Assembly (NCBI GenBank): GCA_012295275.1
Contig: CM022675.1
Coordinates: forward strand, 1,795,519 to 1,840,341
Origin: Chrysomallon squamiferum
Taxonomy: Eukaryota; Mollusca; Gastropoda; Neomphalida; Peltospiridae
Direction: 5' to 3'
Length of the DNA: 44,823 bases
Under the pieces are notes generated by a model, which made no database searches, had not been told where the DNA came from, and saw only the letters and a program-made list of their open reading frames with translations. Numbering within the stretch: position 1 is the first letter of the stretch; the number at the start of each line of letters is the position of its first letter. Below, one piece after another: positions 42,560 through 44,823 of the stretch. Position numbers and translations under genes: made by a program.

Positions 42560-44823
42560 GAATACAAGCCAACAAACAGCAAGCCATACACGACCAGTGA
42601 AGCATTTTCTTAGAGCAGTAGACGCGAGATGTCTCGAGGTAAAACTGTTTGTATGTCTAACAAAAACTACAAGATTCGATGTATTATTATCTACACACAA
42701 ATGAGAGACTTGCAATTGTAACACCTGCAAGAGTTAGGTAATCTTAAGACGATGTTTTAGTCTATTTTCTTAATATTTTCTTAAACACAGTTACAAATAT
42801 CTGAAAAGTGTCAGCTTGTGTCTCAAAAATAAATAAATAAATAAATAAACTAATCACAAAAAGTATCACAGAGAATTAACATATAATAATAAAATGAATT
42901 GAAAATAATAAAACAATACCGCTAAAATGAAATGGAATAGAATATACTGAAATTAACAACAATAACAAACTGAAAAACAGAGGTATAGATAGACACACAG
43001 AAAACAGATGTACAAAGAAGCAGATAGATGCATAGATGTATCCACTGAAATAGTGTAGGTTGGTAGGTAGGTGGGTACTCAAGCATGAAAAATAAAAAAA
43101 ATGTCATTCAAAATTATCACACATAAAGAAATAAGTTATGGAGGAAAATGTCAAGATGATTTCCAAACACAAGTGACTGAGAGTGAATGTTTCATTGTAT
43201 TTGAAGGTTAAATAAATCAGCTTTGCTGTAAAACGGGAATCAAAGAAATCTACGATCTATTTTTGGACATCCATAAAACAAATAAAACTGCTCAAAAGTG
43301 TCATAATATTTAGAGAGAGAGAGAGAGAGAGAATCGCAGTACTAATATGGTAAATATATAAATAACACAGATACATTTAGACTAAGGTAAAGTAGAATAA
43401 AATAGAAGAGAAGAGAAGAGAATAAATAAACTATTTTTGTTGTACTGATCCTTTTTTATATTTCCTCTGTGTTTGGCAAACAATGTTTTATTTTTCTTCA
43501 AACTAAAAGTGATAAAATGCAACAAAAATAAAATAAAATAATATAAAATAATAAATACAAATATATTACTCACTAATGTGGCTGAAACAATGTGTAAAAA
43601 TAAATTAATAACTAATAAACTTTTCCACTTGAAATAATATCACAAAACAGAGTACATATTAACAGATACATTCAAGTATTAATTCTTTGTTCTGTACTGT
43701 GATGTTAACTGACTGTTTACACCATTCGTCTGAAAATACAATTTCGTGTCATCTCGTAATCCCCGCTACGATAAGATGTGTTTTCTTTACTCTGTAATCA
43801 AACATCAGAAGATTTAATTATGACAAAACTTTATTTATTGTCGTGTTGTTAACTGACTGTTTACATGAAATGTCTGGAAGCTCTCAGAGACAGTCTGTGT
43901 ATTGACTTATGTCACTGTAACATTCCTAATCTGCACTTTTAGAAAGAAAACAATGAGAAAAGACGTTATATAAGTATATAAGTATATAAATATATATTGC
44001 CATACATTCACTGGTCCAAAATGAGTCTTAGTATTAACATTAATGTTTATGTAGCAGTAGTAGTAGTGGTTGTAGCAGTAGTAGTAGCAGCAGTAAGTGT
44101 AGCAGCACTGTGTACATAATATACATTTCCTGACGTATCACACATACAAATCATAAAATTAGTGACTTCTACATTTATTGAAGTAAAATACACACACACA
44201 CACACACACAGACACACACACAAACACACATATACATATATGGAAATGCGAGTTGAACGTACCTTGTTATTGTAACACTCTAACCTTTTCCTCGCTTACA
44301 CTGTGTGAAGTGTTGGGAAGAAATGTAAAAATCTGTATTAAGTGGAGCTTTTCACTATTTTTGTGATAAGAAAAAAAAGATTGCTTCAATGCATCACCGA
44401 CTTTAAATCATATGTCATGTGAAGTCATAACTACTGTAAACAAACATTTCTTGTTTTCTTTTATTATTATTATTATTATTATTGGGATTTTTTTTTTAGT
44501 TCTTTATTTCTTGTTTGGCTGATTTCTTGGTCAAATTTATGACGAAGGAAATCACGAGAATGAATTATTTGTATGATAAAAGAGGTAAGCAAGTTTAAAG
44601 AGAACACAAACTTGTCTGATTGTATAAAACACGATTAAATGCACGTACGTCAATCATTTAGTGTTTTCTACCTGTATTCCCTTTTAAAAATAGATATCTT
44701 TTAAAGCTGTAATAGTCATATCTAAATCTTATAATCTTTGTGTTATTTAATTTGGTAAATTATGTGTTTAGTGTTGAGTAAGTGAGAATTCTAAATTTAA
44801 CTCATTTGTTCTTAAAGATAAAT
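42430..44823. repeat. Spacer block A2 (direct copy of 17401-19525), cut by the window end
   Basis: Near-identical to block A1 over long stretches, for example 42560-42700, 43440-43560, 43640-44100 and 44240-44823. It includes (CA)n at 42505-42556, GA repeat at 43314-43332 and TTA at 44461-44482. In gene A's spacer block B follows this block directly; here the window ends at the same point. Confidence 0.75.

Noticed and set aside
1-44823. tRNA, rRNA or other structured RNA genes
   Set aside because: I looked for cloverleaf-like and A/B-box words in the spacers and found none convincing. Short or diverged RNA genes could still be missed by eye.

Overview
The window looks like nuclear DNA from an animal, most probably a mollusc and perhaps a cephalopod. 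It has short spliced exons with GT-AG boundaries, extracellular metazoan domains (EGF, ZP, SRCR), AT-rich spacers and an extreme load of TAA/TTA, CA/GT and TA microsatellites. The lineage is an inference from domain content and repeat style only. I found no bacterial-type genes, tRNA, rRNA or CRISPR.

The coding content is one gene family on the minus strand. Gene A (5280-15705) and gene B (26286-37502) are tandem paralogues, each with 19 matching coding exons. I rebuilt every exon by hand from splice sites, phase continuity and comparison of the two copies. With one extra base in gene A discounted, the exons sum to exactly 2700 nt (899 codons plus stop). The encoded protein is a type I membrane protein: signal peptide, two EGF-like domains, ZP-N, the first part of ZP-C, four SRCR domains, the rest of ZP-C, a furin-type RKRR site, a hydrophobic patch, a transmembrane helix and a short basic tail. 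The most striking point is that the four SRCR domains interrupt the ZP-C domain. Every SRCR is a two-exon cassette with outer phase 1, so cassettes can be removed without a frame change.

Both copies carry breaks. Gene A has one +1 shift in SRCR2. Gene B has -1 in EGF2, +1 in SRCR3, -2 in SRCR4, a lost EGF cysteine and a GT-to-AT change at the donor of exon 18. The lesions fall in different places. Either B is decaying and A carries one error or young lesion, or part of this is residual indel error in the assembly.

Left edge (1-4150): a relic of a third family copy, consisting of a 3' end with polyadenylation signal and a broken SRCR exon against a 200-base N gap, plus an inverted copy of the gene-downstream block to the right of the gap. 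Spacer 15.7-25.3 kb: blocks A1, B1 and C1, several minisatellites and CA-rich DNA. Spacer 37.5-44.8 kb: a Tc1-like transposase fragment, then blocks B2, C2 and A2, i.e. the same blocks in a different order. An 811-bp non-autonomous DNA transposon sits in intron 10 of gene B only.
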